From Elusimicrobiota bacterium (GTDB lineage: Bacteria; Elusimicrobiota; Elusimicrobia; Elusimicrobiales; UBA9959), in contig JAPLKI010000007.1 in assembly GCA_026388155.1 (NCBI GenBank), positions 62,001 to 126,000 on the forward strand: DNA of 64,000 bases, in the 5' to 3' direction. Below are positions 15,902 to 24,553 of this stretch, piece by piece. Each line of letters begins with the position of its first letter. Position 1 is the first letter of the stretch. The notes beneath the pieces were generated by a model, which was not told where the DNA came from, searched no databases, and saw nothing but the letters and a program-made list of their open reading frames with translations. Made by a program: the position numbers and the translations under genes.

Positions 15902-17284
15902 ATGAAAGACCACGAACAACGGCTTGAAGACCTGTATTTCTTCGCAAAAGAGGTGCTTGGCTACACCCAATTGACCGAATTGCATCTGTCGTGGTTTGAT
16001 ATTTTGCTCCGCGAGCAGTACGTTCTGCTGCTGGCTCCGGTCGGCCATCTTAAAACCAGTTCCTGCACCATAGCCTACCCATTGTTCCGGCTGACAGAGA
16101 ACCACAACCTGCGGATTCTACTGGTCAACGAAGTATTGGACAACGCCAAAGGCTTCCTGCGTGAGATTAAAGGGCACCTGACCCAAAGCGCGCGATTCCG
16201 CGAGCAATACGGCCACTGGGACCTGACAGCCGATACATGGACCGAGGAACGCATCCAGATCCCGCGCACTGAAATACGCAAAGAGCCGTCCATAGCGGTG
16301 GCCTCGGTGTTAGGAACTGTTGTCAGCCAGCATCCAGACCTGGTTATTGTGGATGATCCTTGCAGCAACAGAAACACACAAACGCCGAACCAGCGGCAGA
16401 AAGTAATTACCTGGTTCCAGAAGGACCTGTTACCCCGGCTGGATGACGGCGGCCAGATAATCGTGGTCATGACCCGCTGGCATACTGACGACATCGCCGG
16501 ATTCCTGAAATCCGAGCCCGGATTCGCCAACTGGAAGATTATAGATCTGGCGGCGGAATGGCTGGACGAGTCCGGCAAACAGCACATTCTGCTCCCTGAG
16601 AAATTCAGCAATAAAAAACTCGCCCAACTTAAAGCACAACTGGGCACGAGCTCCTACAATTGCCTGTATCTCAATGATCCATCCGGCCAGGAGGGCTCTG
16701 ACTTTAAGGCGGCGTGGCTTGATTCCGGCAGGTATGACCGCGTGCCGGAGGGAATTCCGGTGTTCGTAGGCATCGACCTGGCTATCTCCAGGCGGGAGGG
16801 CAGTTCACGATTTGCTTATTGCGTCATCGGCAAGGACAAAGCCGGGAATGTATACGTCATTGACGCCTACCGTGACAGGATTCCGTTTAATGAGCAACTC
16901 AAAGCGGCTAAACGGGTATTTCACCAGCACCACCCATGTCTGATGGCGGTTGAATCCAATGGCTATCAGGCGGCCTTTGCCGAGTCGCTGCGTACGGACG
17001 AAGAGACCAAGCATATGCCGCTTAAGACTATAAACGCGTCCGATGATAAGCATGCCAGGTTACGCGGCTTAACCCCGCTTTTTGAGAACGGCGCTATACG
17101 CCTGCCAAAACCGAACGGCATGGCCTGGCTAACGCAACTTGAAGAAGAACTGCTCCACTTCCCCCACGGCTCTGAGGATATGCTGGACGCGTTATGGCTG
17201 GCCATTCAGGCACTTGAGACGCAGCGCGTAGTGCCGCGAATATATTATGTGGGGGATTCCAGGCGGCATGATGAATACATCTAA
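15902..17284 (+). CDS. terL: Terminase large subunit
   Basis: 460 residues from ATG 15902. The ATPase half has a variant Walker A, APVGHLKTSS (residues 45-54), and Walker B DLVIVDDPC, then the VVMTRWHTDD block characteristic of phage terminases. The nuclease half shows FVGIDLAISRREGS (first catalytic Asp), AVESNGYQAAF and SEDMLDALWLA. It translocates phage DNA into the prohead and cuts it. The upstream in-frame ATG at 15764 would add an uncharacteristic 46-residue leader across the repeat region and is not preferred. It overlaps the next gene. Confidence 0.93.
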   Translation: MKDHEQRLEDLYFFAKEVLGYTQLTELHLSWFDILLREQYVLLLAPVGHLKTSSCTIAYPLFRLTENHNLRILLVNEVLDNAKGFLREIKGHLTQSARFREQYGHWDLTADTWTEERIQIPRTEIRKEPSIAVASVLGTVVSQHPDLVIVDDPCSNRNTQTPNQRQKVITWFQKDLLPRLDDGGQIIVVMTRWHTDDIAGFLKSEPGFANWKIIDLAAEWLDESGKQHILLPEKFSNKKLAQLKAQLGTSSYNCLYLNDPSGQEGSDFKAAWLDSGRYDRVPEGIPVFVGIDLAISRREGSSRFAYCVIGKDKAGNVYVIDAYRDRIPFNEQLKAAKRVFHQHHPCLMAVESNGYQAAFAESLRTDEETKHMPLKTINASDDKHARLRGLTPLFENGAIRLPKPNGMAWLTQLEEELLHFPHGSEDMLDALWLAIQALETQRVVPRIYYVGDSRRHDEYI

Positions 17285-18050
17285 ACTGAACGGCACTGCC
17301 GAAATTTTATCCGTAACTCCCATCGCCAACACAACGGGGCGGGATTTTGTTGCGGCGCATCATTACGCCGTCATCTGCCCGCCCATAACGAAGATAACAT
17401 ATGGCCTGTTCAAAGGCGAGAAACTGGTTGGCGTTGCGCTATGGGGCTTCGGCACGCGGCCGATGCATACCATCCGCAGGCTATTCCCGTCGCTTGGCGT
17501 GAACAATTACCTGGAGCTGAACAGGTTCTGTGTGCTGGACGAAATGCCCCGCAATACCGAGAGCATGTTTTTGAAGCATTGCTGCCGGCGGATAAAGCAG
17601 GACTTCCCCGGTGTCCACGTATTATTCAGTTGGGCCGACGGACTCCGGGGCAAGCCCGGTTACGTTTACCAGTCGGCGAACTGGCTTTACGGCGGATTTA
17701 TCAAGAGCCAGTTCTACTGCACAGCGGATGGAGAGGTTGTCCATCCCAGGCTTTTGATAACCCGCTACGGGACCAGAGCCAACGGGTTCACCCGCAGCAT
17801 CGGGCTGACCAAAATATCGGGCTTTCAGTTCAGATACTGCAAATTCATGTGCTCGCACAAACTTATGAAGGCGCTGCTCAAGGAATCGCCATTCAACTGG
17901 CGCAGCAGTTATCCAAAGAAGTGCGACCTAAAGTGGTGGATAGATGCGGAGGAGGGCTCAAGAGAGAGCTTTGAGTGTCCCACACTCAAGGGGTCGGGGC
18001 GGTTCCGGCACTCCGCTTTAATTTCCAAAGGGGACAGCTTATGGGCATAA
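17268..18050 (+). CDS. Mom-like DNA modification protein
   Basis: 260 residues starting inside the end of the terminase gene. The pattern ITYGLFKGEKLVGVALWGF, NYLELNRFCVLDEMPRNTESMFL, VLFSWADGLRGKPGYVYQSANWLYGG, and HPRL is that of phage Mom proteins, GNAT-fold enzymes that convert adenine in DNA to a carbamoylmethyl derivative and so block restriction. Here the gene sits among packaging and head genes. No dedicated regulator is adjacent; a Com-like zinc ribbon lies 11 kb upstream. Confidence in the family is good, in the exact modification moderate. Confidence 0.8.
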   Translation: MMNTSKLNGTAEILSVTPIANTTGRDFVAAHHYAVICPPITKITYGLFKGEKLVGVALWGFGTRPMHTIRRLFPSLGVNNYLELNRFCVLDEMPRNTESMFLKHCCRRIKQDFPGVHVLFSWADGLRGKPGYVYQSANWLYGGFIKSQFYCTADGEVVHPRLLITRYGTRANGFTRSIGLTKISGFQFRYCKFMCSHKLMKALLKESPFNWRSSYPKKCDLKWWIDAEEGSRESFECPTLKGSGRFRHSALISKGDSLWA

Positions 18051-20002
18051 GGGAAAGACTTGTGAAGGCTTTGTTCGGCGGCGTGATACGCGCCGAGGTT
18101 GAAAAATCGTCAAAGCAGATAATTTCTTATGTGACCGGCTTGCCGTCGTCGACCGAGGGCATCCTGCCGGATATAGACTTCGAAATTTTCAACATGATGT
18201 ATGAGCAAACCTCCTGGGTCCGCGCTGTGGTCGGCGTCATCTGCAAGGCGGTCACCGCCCGGGGGTATTCGCTGTCGCCGGCAAAGGCCAATGCCGACTC
18301 CAATAACGCCGAACTTCTGCAGGAGTTCTTCGCCAACTGCAATCCCAACGACACCCTCCTGGAAATACTGGACGATATCGCCCGTGACGTGTATGTGTTC
18401 GGCAACGCGTTTCTTGAGGTGGTCTACGGTGCGGACGGCAAGCCCAGAGAGTTATGGAATCTTGACGCGACCACTATGCGGGTTATAGCGGATGAACACG
18501 GCACCATTACTGGTTATATCCAAGTCCCCAGGAGCCAGCCGGGAAAGGTCGAATTTACACCCAGGGAAGTTATTCACTTCAAACTGGGAACCAAGGGGGC
18601 TACCCTCTACGGCCTTTCCCCGCTGGCTTCATTGATCCTGCCGGTGACGGTTGATAAATACGCGCAGATATACAATCGGGCGTTCTTCCTGAACGGCGCG
18701 AAAATCCGGGGCGCGTTCATAATGAAGGATGCTACTCCGGAGCAGGTGGAACGTAATCGCGAATATATGGAAGCCCGAGTAAAGAATCCGGATATGGCGC
18801 ATTCGGATTTGGTGATGGAGGGCGACATCGAGTTCAAGCAGATAAGCACGACACAGAAGGACATGGAGTTTCTGGAACTCCGTGAGTTCACCAGAAACGA
18901 GATACTGGCGGTCTACGGTGTGCCGCCGAGCAAGGTATCCATCATCGAGACCGGCAACATCGGTGCTGGCAGCGGTGACCAACAGACAGCCACGTTTTAT
19001 GATGAAACTATTTCACCCTTCCAGATGCGGCTGGCTGAGAAGCTGACAAAGCATGTCATCCGGCAGGGATTCGGCATCAACGACTGGTCGTTCCAGTTCA
19101 ATAAGCGTGCCATAGACGAGAAAGACCAGGCCGAGATTTTCAATATCTACCTGCAAAACAGTGTGTTCAGCCCGGATGAAGTGCGCCGGATAGTAGCGCC
19201 CAGGATGCCGGAGATGCAGAAATCGCTGAATCCCCGTGAGACCATAGCCAACGCCACGCGGGCCATCGTATCGCTTGAGAACAAGTTTGTTGAGGCTGTA
19301 AGGGCAATGTTCCGCAAGATCGGCGACGCGGTCAAAGCAAAACTGCCGGGCATCAAGCGCGAAGGTGATTTAGAGATACTGCTCCAGCTGGTTGATAAGG
19401 ACGGCATCGCCAGAACCATAGAGAGGTTCTCTTTGGAGGCCGCGCGAAAGGGGCTTGCCTTAGCGGCACAGAGAGACGGGCTTGAAAGCGTAGATGACCT
19501 AAGCCCCGGTATACAGGAGAAAATCAAAAGCGAGGCAGCCGCGTTGGCAGGTGATTTAGCGGGTGGGATGGCCGCCCGCCTCCGTGAAGAACTATCGGCA
19601 GGAATTACGGCCAATGAAACCATCCCACAGCTTATGCGGCGCATTGAGAACTGGGTCGGCAGCCAGTCCATTACAGTCAAGCCGGTCACAGATGCCGAAG
19701 GGAATATCATACGGGGGACGAGCACCCGTGTAATCGGCAAGGACGTTCTGGCTGAGGTAATAGCCCGCACAGAGGCAAACCGCGCATATAATGCAGGCAA
19801 TCTGGACGCGCTTAAGCAGGCCGGAGTTGAAAAAGTCCAATGGCTGCTCGCGGGCGACGCGTGTCTTGAGTGCGCAGATGCGGCCGAGACGGCGCCCGGT
19901 GAGAAGCTTGGCAAGATCATGGCATTGGACGAGGCAGCCGACGTATTGCCTGCGCATCCAAATTGCAGATGCACCTTTGTTTCGGTGCTCGAGGAGAAAT
20001 AA
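18041..20002 (+). CDS. Portal protein fused to MuF-type minor head protein
   Basis: 653 residues from ATG 18041 behind AAAGGGG. Residues 1-400 match HK97-type portals (WVRAVVGVICKAVTARGY, YVFGNAFLEVVYGADGKPRELWNLD, VYGVPPSKV). The C-terminal 130 residues are a MuF/SPP1 gp7 domain (VIARTEANRAYNAGNLDAL, WLLAGDACLECADAAE, HPNCRCTF). In most phages these are separate neighbouring genes; here they form one uninterrupted frame. The portal is the DNA gate of the capsid; MuF proteins are ejected or structural minor head proteins. The 10-nt overlap with the Mom-like gene suggests coupling. Confidence 0.9.
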   Translation: MGIRERLVKALFGGVIRAEVEKSSKQIISYVTGLPSSTEGILPDIDFEIFNMMYEQTSWVRAVVGVICKAVTARGYSLSPAKANADSNNAELLQEFFANCNPNDTLLEILDDIARDVYVFGNAFLEVVYGADGKPRELWNLDATTMRVIADEHGTITGYIQVPRSQPGKVEFTPREVIHFKLGTKGATLYGLSPLASLILPVTVDKYAQIYNRAFFLNGAKIRGAFIMKDATPEQVERNREYMEARVKNPDMAHSDLVMEGDIEFKQISTTQKDMEFLELREFTRNEILAVYGVPPSKVSIIETGNIGAGSGDQQTATFYDETISPFQMRLAEKLTKHVIRQGFGINDWSFQFNKRAIDEKDQAEIFNIYLQNSVFSPDEVRRIVAPRMPEMQKSLNPRETIANATRAIVSLENKFVEAVRAMFRKIGDAVKAKLPGIKREGDLEILLQLVDKDGIARTIERFSLEAARKGLALAAQRDGLESVDDLSPGIQEKIKSEAAALAGDLAGGMAARLREELSAGITANETIPQLMRRIENWVGSQSITVKPVTDAEGNIIRGTSTRVIGKDVLAEVIARTEANRAYNAGNLDALKQAGVEKVQWLLAGDACLECADAAETAPGEKLGKIMALDEAADVLPAHPNCRCTFVSVLEEK

Positions 20003-20004
20003 TT

Positions 20005-22014
20005 ATGGAAATAGTAAAAATTGACTTTGCGGATTACGGCGAGTTGTTCCGCTCGGACCCGGCCAAGCTGCCGGACCAAGAACTTTTATCTATGGACTTC
20101 ATCCTGCACAGGGCGTGGGCCATGCTGCTGGGCGGGCACAAGATATTTGACTCGACTACAAACTGGGACGCGCAGGATATCCTGGCATTGCATATCGTAG
20201 TCCAGCTGGAGATGACCCGCCGTGGCTTCCAGCATACCATTCAAGACGCGTTGCAGGAGCAGACCCTAGCTATGATTGCGGAGGATGCCGCAGAGGCGGA
20301 CTATGCTAACGACGCAGAGAAGGGCGTACGCCAGGCATTCGGCTCTTACGGCGGCAAGCGCTATCTGGCGCACCGGATAGCTTCATATATCCCGCACCAC
20401 CGCACCTATGTCGAGCCATTCGCAGGCGGGGCGGCGGTGCTCTACGCCAAGGACCCATCACCACAGGAAGCATTAAACGACCGCGACGCGGAGATTGCAT
20501 TCATGCACAAATTTATCCGGGACCACAGCCCGGAGGATAGTAACACGCTGGCAAAACGCGAATGGAAAATCCTCAGGGAGACCCACGAACGTCTTAAAGC
20601 TATGAAGCCGGAAACCGACCGCGACCGCTTCTATAAATCATTCTATCTGACCCGGTCATCCTATGGCAAAATGCGAGGCGGCTCATTTAACCCCGCCAAC
20701 GAAGGCGTAAAAATAGACTTCCCGAATACCGTGGATCGCGCACAAGAGCGGCTGCGCAACGTGGCGGTCACCAATAAAGACTATTTGCAGGTGCTTAAGG
20801 ACTATGACAGCCCGGAGACGTTTTTCTACATGGACCCGCCATATCCCGGCAAATTCAACCTCTTTGACTTTGGCTTCAAGGAAGAGGATTTTCTGAAAGC
20901 CGTTAAGGGCCTTAAGGCGAAGTGGATAATCTCCTATCCATCCGAACGAGCCAAAGTGTTCAAGGGCTACAACGTTTACATAGTTAAACGCAGGAACCAG
21001 ATGCGGGGCCCGGGCGGCAACCAGGAGTGGGTCACGGAGATGATGGCTTCCAATTTCCCGTTGAAGCCGCTTAACCTCTACATCGAGAAGGACCTAACAC
21101 CCGAGCCGGAAGGCATGGAGGACAAGGCACCGTCATTTCTACCGCAGCTTGAGGACGCGCCTGATGTAGAGAAAGTGCATGGCGCTTTCAAAAGCCCAGG
21201 CGGCAAATACCGGCTTTACAAGAAAATCCTGGCGCTTATCCCGGAACACAAAACATTTGTTGAGGCATTCTGCGGCGGCGCGCAGGTGTTCTTCCATAAG
21301 AAGCGGTCTGACGCTGAAATAATCAACGACGTTAATTCCGACCTTATATTCTCATATCGGTTCATCAAGAGCATGACGCCGGAAGATTTAGACTGGTTAA
21401 AAAAGCAGGACTGGGTCATACACAGAACCTGGGCCCGGAAGCTGTTTGAGAGCCAGCCCAAAACGCCGAGGGAACGGTTTTACCGTTTCGCCTATCTGAA
21501 CAAGGCGACCTACTGGGGCAGGTCTGACACATGGGAAGGCGTTAGAACGGGCAGAAACGGAGAGGGCTATCACATCAAACTGCCGCTTAAGTTGCCCGAC
21601 ATACAGGAGAGGCTTAAGAACGTAACACTGCGGTCCTGGGATTGGCAGGATATTCTCAAAGAGTACGATGGCGACAATACGTTTTTCTACCTTGACCCGC
21701 CCTATCCCATTCATTGGCCCAAGGAGGGGGGAGACCACGGCGGTAAATTCTTCAAAGAGGAAGATTTAATCCCGGCGCTCAAAAGCATTAAAGGGAAATT
21801 CATCCTGAGTTACGAACTGGAAAAACTGGGGCTATTCAAAGGCTTCAAAACTTATCGCGTAAAAACCTTGTGGACCGGCATGCACCAATTGGGAGTGCGT
21901 CATAAATACGAACTCCTTGTTTCAAACTTCCCGCTCAAGCCGCTGAATCTCTACTTGGAGAAATCACATGAGGCCGATATAGAGCAGGCCGATGTCAGCA
22001 ATAAGACGGCATAA
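20005..22014 (+). CDS. Tandem double Dam-type (D12 class) adenine methyltransferase
   Basis: 669 residues from ATG 20005, two bases after the portal stop. There are two complete D12-class methyltransferase units in one chain. Unit 1 has GSYGGKRYL (113-121), VEPFAGG (136-142) and DPPY (277-280). Unit 2 has SPGGKYRL (397-404), VEAFCGG (419-425) and DPPY (564-567). Both end in SNFPLKPLNLY, so the fusion arose by internal duplication followed by divergence. The first 100 residues are a separate helical domain of unknown role. D12 enzymes methylate adenine N6, commonly in GATC; the two units may have different sites. Probably protects phage DNA. Confidence 0.9.
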   Translation: MEIVKIDFADYGELFRSDPAKLPDQELLSMDFILHRAWAMLLGGHKIFDSTTNWDAQDILALHIVVQLEMTRRGFQHTIQDALQEQTLAMIAEDAAEADYANDAEKGVRQAFGSYGGKRYLAHRIASYIPHHRTYVEPFAGGAAVLYAKDPSPQEALNDRDAEIAFMHKFIRDHSPEDSNTLAKREWKILRETHERLKAMKPETDRDRFYKSFYLTRSSYGKMRGGSFNPANEGVKIDFPNTVDRAQERLRNVAVTNKDYLQVLKDYDSPETFFYMDPPYPGKFNLFDFGFKEEDFLKAVKGLKAKWIISYPSERAKVFKGYNVYIVKRRNQMRGPGGNQEWVTEMMASNFPLKPLNLYIEKDLTPEPEGMEDKAPSFLPQLEDAPDVEKVHGAFKSPGGKYRLYKKILALIPEHKTFVEAFCGGAQVFFHKKRSDAEIINDVNSDLIFSYRFIKSMTPEDLDWLKKQDWVIHRTWARKLFESQPKTPRERFYRFAYLNKATYWGRSDTWEGVRTGRNGEGYHIKLPLKLPDIQERLKNVTLRSWDWQDILKEYDGDNTFFYLDPPYPIHWPKEGGDHGGKFFKEEDLIPALKSIKGKFILSYELEKLGLFKGFKTYRVKTLWTGMHQLGVRHKYELLVSNFPLKPLNLYLEKSHEADIEQADVSNKTA

Positions 22015-22036
22015 ACTGGTTAAACAGTTTATGGAC
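22014..22036 (+). repeat. 23-bp repeat with dyad, copy 2
   Basis: The second exact copy of the repeat at 14887-14909. Here the dyad extends to AAACTG/CAGTTT. Its end overlaps the -35 element of the promoter at 22032-22060, which is the position expected for a repressor or activator site. Confidence 0.7.
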
Positions 22037-22060
22037 AAACCGCAGCCGATGCATTAGAAT
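22032..22060 (+). promoter_or_regulatory. Promoter for the YezD-like gene
   Basis: TGGACA (22032-22037), 17-nt spacer, TAGAAT (22055-22060), each one base off consensus. The ATG at 22067 follows at 6 nt, so the transcript would be leaderless or nearly so. The upstream 23-bp repeat overlaps the -35. Confidence 0.6.
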
Positions 22061-22066
22061 TTAGAC

Positions 22067-22246
22067 ATGGCAGAAACGCGAGCGCCGGAAACACTGGAAT
22101 CAAAATTCGAGGAGCTTACAGCGAAGCTCCGACGGGAACGTTTCTACGGCACACTGGAAGTGCATTATCAGGACGGACGGCTTGTGCGGGTTAAGAAGCA
22201 TGAGACTGTGCTCGTAAAGGACATGCAGAGTTTGAAGGAACAATAA
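22067..22246 (+). CDS. YezD/DUF2292-like small protein
   Basis: 59 residues. The core YGTLEVHYQDGRLVRVKKHETVLV matches the short beta-hairpin family YezD (DUF2292), small proteins with an I-H-DGR-V-I-E pattern whose role is unknown. The N-terminal half is a charged helix. It has its own promoter and is followed by a terminator, so it forms a single-gene transcript within the late region. No ribosome binding site is visible, in keeping with a leaderless start. Confidence 0.7.
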   Translation: MAETRAPETLESKFEELTAKLRRERFYGTLEVHYQDGRLVRVKKHETVLVKDMQSLKEQ

Positions 22247-22274
22247 TCTTTTAGCGCTGTCGAACTGAGTCGAA

Positions 22275-22317
22275 GCGCTGTTGGTCCCGCTGTAACAGGG
22301 ACCGGCAGCGCTTTTTT
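22275..22317 (+). terminator. Rho-independent terminator after the YezD-like gene
   Basis: GCGCTGTTGGTCCC and GGGACCGGCAGCGC form a 14-bp stem with two wobble pairs around a short loop, followed by six T (22312-22317). It lies only 14 nt before the protease gene, so head-gene expression beyond it must depend on read-through, antitermination or another promoter. Confidence 0.85.
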
Positions 22318-22330
22318 GTTTTGGGTAAAT

Positions 22331-23413
22331 ATGAAAACACAAACGATGCTTACGGAAAAAATCGGCTTCTCATTTCCGGTCCAGGTCTTGAAGTTTGCCG
22401 AGGAGGCCGGTGAGTTCCATGTGGTCGGCTATGCTGCCACGACCGATTTTGATTTACAGGGCGACATCATAACCGAGGATGCCCTGAAAGCGTCATCTCT
22501 CGACCTGCTCAAGAACTCCACCGTACTCCTTAACCACGATATGAAATTGCCAATCGGCAAAGTGACCAAGGTGGAGTTTGACCAACATGGCCTCTTGATA
22601 GACGCGCTCATCTCAAAAACCGAGCAGGACATCATCCAGAAGATCAAAGAGGGCGTCCTTAATAAATTTTCCATTCGCGGACAGGTGCTGGAACGGGAGC
22701 GCAAGTTTTCTCCGGAGCACGACCGCATGGTCAACGTGATCCAGCGCATGAGCCTGGTTGAAGTATCGCTTGTGTCGGTTCCCGCAAATCCCGAGGCCAA
22801 GGCCATCGGGTGGTACATAGCGAAGGCCCTTAACAAAACAGCAGAACAAGGAGACAAGACAATGCCAGATGAAGTGATCATAGAGGAATTACCCGCGCAA
22901 GACGGTAGTCCAACGCCGCCGCCGGCCGCTGAACAGCCTGCGCCGGAACCTGCGGCCGCCAAAGCAAACAAACCTGCCCCGGAGGAAAAGCCCAAAGCCG
23001 CCGACGCGTTCGCTCAGGCGCAGGCGCAGAAGCCGACGGAAATCCATAAAACCGATACGGGCATCATGAAAGCACGGCTCGAACCGGCGTTTGTCCTGCT
23101 GGACAAGCTGATATCCCTGGGCGGCCAGGCCGGGAGCATAGCTCAGCAGGCTAAAACCCTGCTCAAGCAGATGGCCGGGGAGACCGTTCCCGCCAATCCG
23201 GTGACCGCCAAGACAATCGACGCGAACGAATTGGCGAAACTGGTTGCGGGCGAGGTCGCCAGGCAGGTGGAAACCGCGCTCAAAGCCATCCCGACCCTGC
23301 GGAAAGGCCTCATCCAGTCGGATATCGAGGCCGACGAAGTAAGAAAGCAATTCGACAGCCTATCGCCGGAGAAAAAGCTCCGGGCGGTGCTGGCGGTTCG
23401 GGAAAGCAAATAG
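22331..23413 (+). CDS. HK97-type prohead protease with scaffold-like C-terminus
   Basis: 360 residues. Residues 20-170 match the HK97 prohead protease: VVGYAATTDFDLQGDII, VLLNHDMKLPIGKV (catalytic His), and MSLVEVSLVSVPANPEAKAIG (catalytic Ser). The remaining 190 residues are Pro/Ala/Glu-rich, then helical (LEPAFVLLDKLISLGGQAG, LAKLVAGEVARQVETALKAI), as expected for a fused scaffold that is digested during maturation. The start is weak: ATG 22331 has no good ribosome site and follows a terminator; ATG 22346 is an alternative. Confidence 0.88.
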   Translation: MKTQTMLTEKIGFSFPVQVLKFAEEAGEFHVVGYAATTDFDLQGDIITEDALKASSLDLLKNSTVLLNHDMKLPIGKVTKVEFDQHGLLIDALISKTEQDIIQKIKEGVLNKFSIRGQVLERERKFSPEHDRMVNVIQRMSLVEVSLVSVPANPEAKAIGWYIAKALNKTAEQGDKTMPDEVIIEELPAQDGSPTPPPAAEQPAPEPAAAKANKPAPEEKPKAADAFAQAQAQKPTEIHKTDTGIMKARLEPAFVLLDKLISLGGQAGSIAQQAKTLLKQMAGETVPANPVTAKTIDANELAKLVAGEVARQVETALKAIPTLRKGLIQSDIEADEVRKQFDSLSPEKKLRAVLAVRESK

Positions 23414-23425
23414 GAGGAACACGTA

Positions 23426-24328
23426 ATGAATGATTTAGAGCAACTGAAGAAGGCGTTAGACATGGCCAGCGCGGGCGGCACTATGCAGCAGCCCATGATT
23501 GACAAGGTGCTGCAGGAACTCATTGAAGTCAACAACCCCCTGCGCGTGAATCTACCCCGCAAGCCGGGGGCAGGCTCCGCGTGGATACTGAACCAGCGGA
23601 CCTCCCGTGGCGCGGGCGCCGGGTTCGTAAACGACACGGAGGAACCGACTGAAACCCAGGGGAGTGTCATCCCGAAGTCCTTCCCCTACCAGACCATCCT
23701 GGACCGCCGCAAGATTACGCGCAAGCTCCAGGCCGTGGGTAAGAGTCTCCTGGACGTAGAGGCTGATGAGGTTGAGAGCGGCCTGCAGAACGTGCGCGAC
23801 TCGGAAGAGAACGCGCTCATCAACGGCGACGCGGTTGCCAACCCGAAGCAGTTTAACGGCATGAGGAAGCTCATCCCAACCGGCCAGGTGGCGGTTGCCG
23901 GAGCAAACGGCGCGCCTTTGAGCCTTGAGCTCCTGGATGCGGCCATTGACCTAAACCGCGGCAATCCCAGCATGCTGATAATGTCCAAGAAGGCCAACCG
24001 CAAGTTGAACGGCCTGCTCCAGGCACAGCAACGGTTCACGGACACAATGGAAGTCAAAGGCGGCTTCCGCTTGCAGAACTATAACAGCATCCCGATTTTC
24101 CGGTCCATCTGGATATCGGACGCACAAACGCAGGGCACAGCCACCAACTGCACAGACATCTTCGTGCTGGACACAAGCGCCATCTGGGTCGGGGAACTTA
24201 CCCCCTTGAAGATGCTGCGCCTGGCGCAGAAATCCTCACAGGGCAGCGAGTTCGACATCTTCGAGGACATCACGCTGGTTCTGGCCAATGACATAAAGGC
24301 GTCAAGGCTGGCCGGTGTGACCCTGTAA
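23426..24328 (+). CDS. Major capsid protein (HK97 fold)
   Basis: 300 residues behind GGAGG. Features of HK97-fold capsids: an N-terminal helical arm, the long-loop region (GAGFVNDTEEPTETQGSVIPKSFPYQTILDRRKITRKLQA), the spine helix with DSEENALINGD, and the P-domain (PSMLIMSKKANRKLNGLLQAQQRF, then FRSIWISDAQ). It is placed 12 nt after the protease. There is no obvious long N-terminal delta domain, matching the scaffold-like tail on the protease. Confidence 0.88.
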   Translation: MNDLEQLKKALDMASAGGTMQQPMIDKVLQELIEVNNPLRVNLPRKPGAGSAWILNQRTSRGAGAGFVNDTEEPTETQGSVIPKSFPYQTILDRRKITRKLQAVGKSLLDVEADEVESGLQNVRDSEENALINGDAVANPKQFNGMRKLIPTGQVAVAGANGAPLSLELLDAAIDLNRGNPSMLIMSKKANRKLNGLLQAQQRFTDTMEVKGGFRLQNYNSIPIFRSIWISDAQTQGTATNCTDIFVLDTSAIWVGELTPLKMLRLAQKSSQGSEFDIFEDITLVLANDIKASRLAGVTL

Positions 24329-24337
24329 GGAGGCCGG

Positions 24338-24550
24338 ATGTTCAGGCTAAAAAAACTGTATCCACCGTTCGGCACTAAGGACGCGCCGGTCATTGAGGCC
24401 TCTTACGCAGAAGGCACTGTTGAGGTCGTGGACGGACTCTGCGAGGTTAAATTACCGGAAACCAGAGACCGGCTGCTTAAAATGGGATATGCCGAATTAC
24501 CCGCAGACGCACCGGCAAAACCGAATGGGAAGGAAAAAAAGAGGAGATAG
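24338..24550 (+). CDS. Small head-region protein, unknown
   Basis: 70 residues behind TAAGGAGG, 9 nt after the capsid gene. It is beta-rich in the middle (APVIEASYAEGTVEVVDGLCEVKLPE) with a basic KEKKRR end. Position and size fit a capsid cement or head completion protein, but no family is recognised. Confidence 0.7.
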   Translation: MFRLKKLYPPFGTKDAPVIEASYAEGTVEVVDGLCEVKLPETRDRLLKMGYAELPADAPAKPNGKEKKRR

Positions 24551-24553
24551 CCA

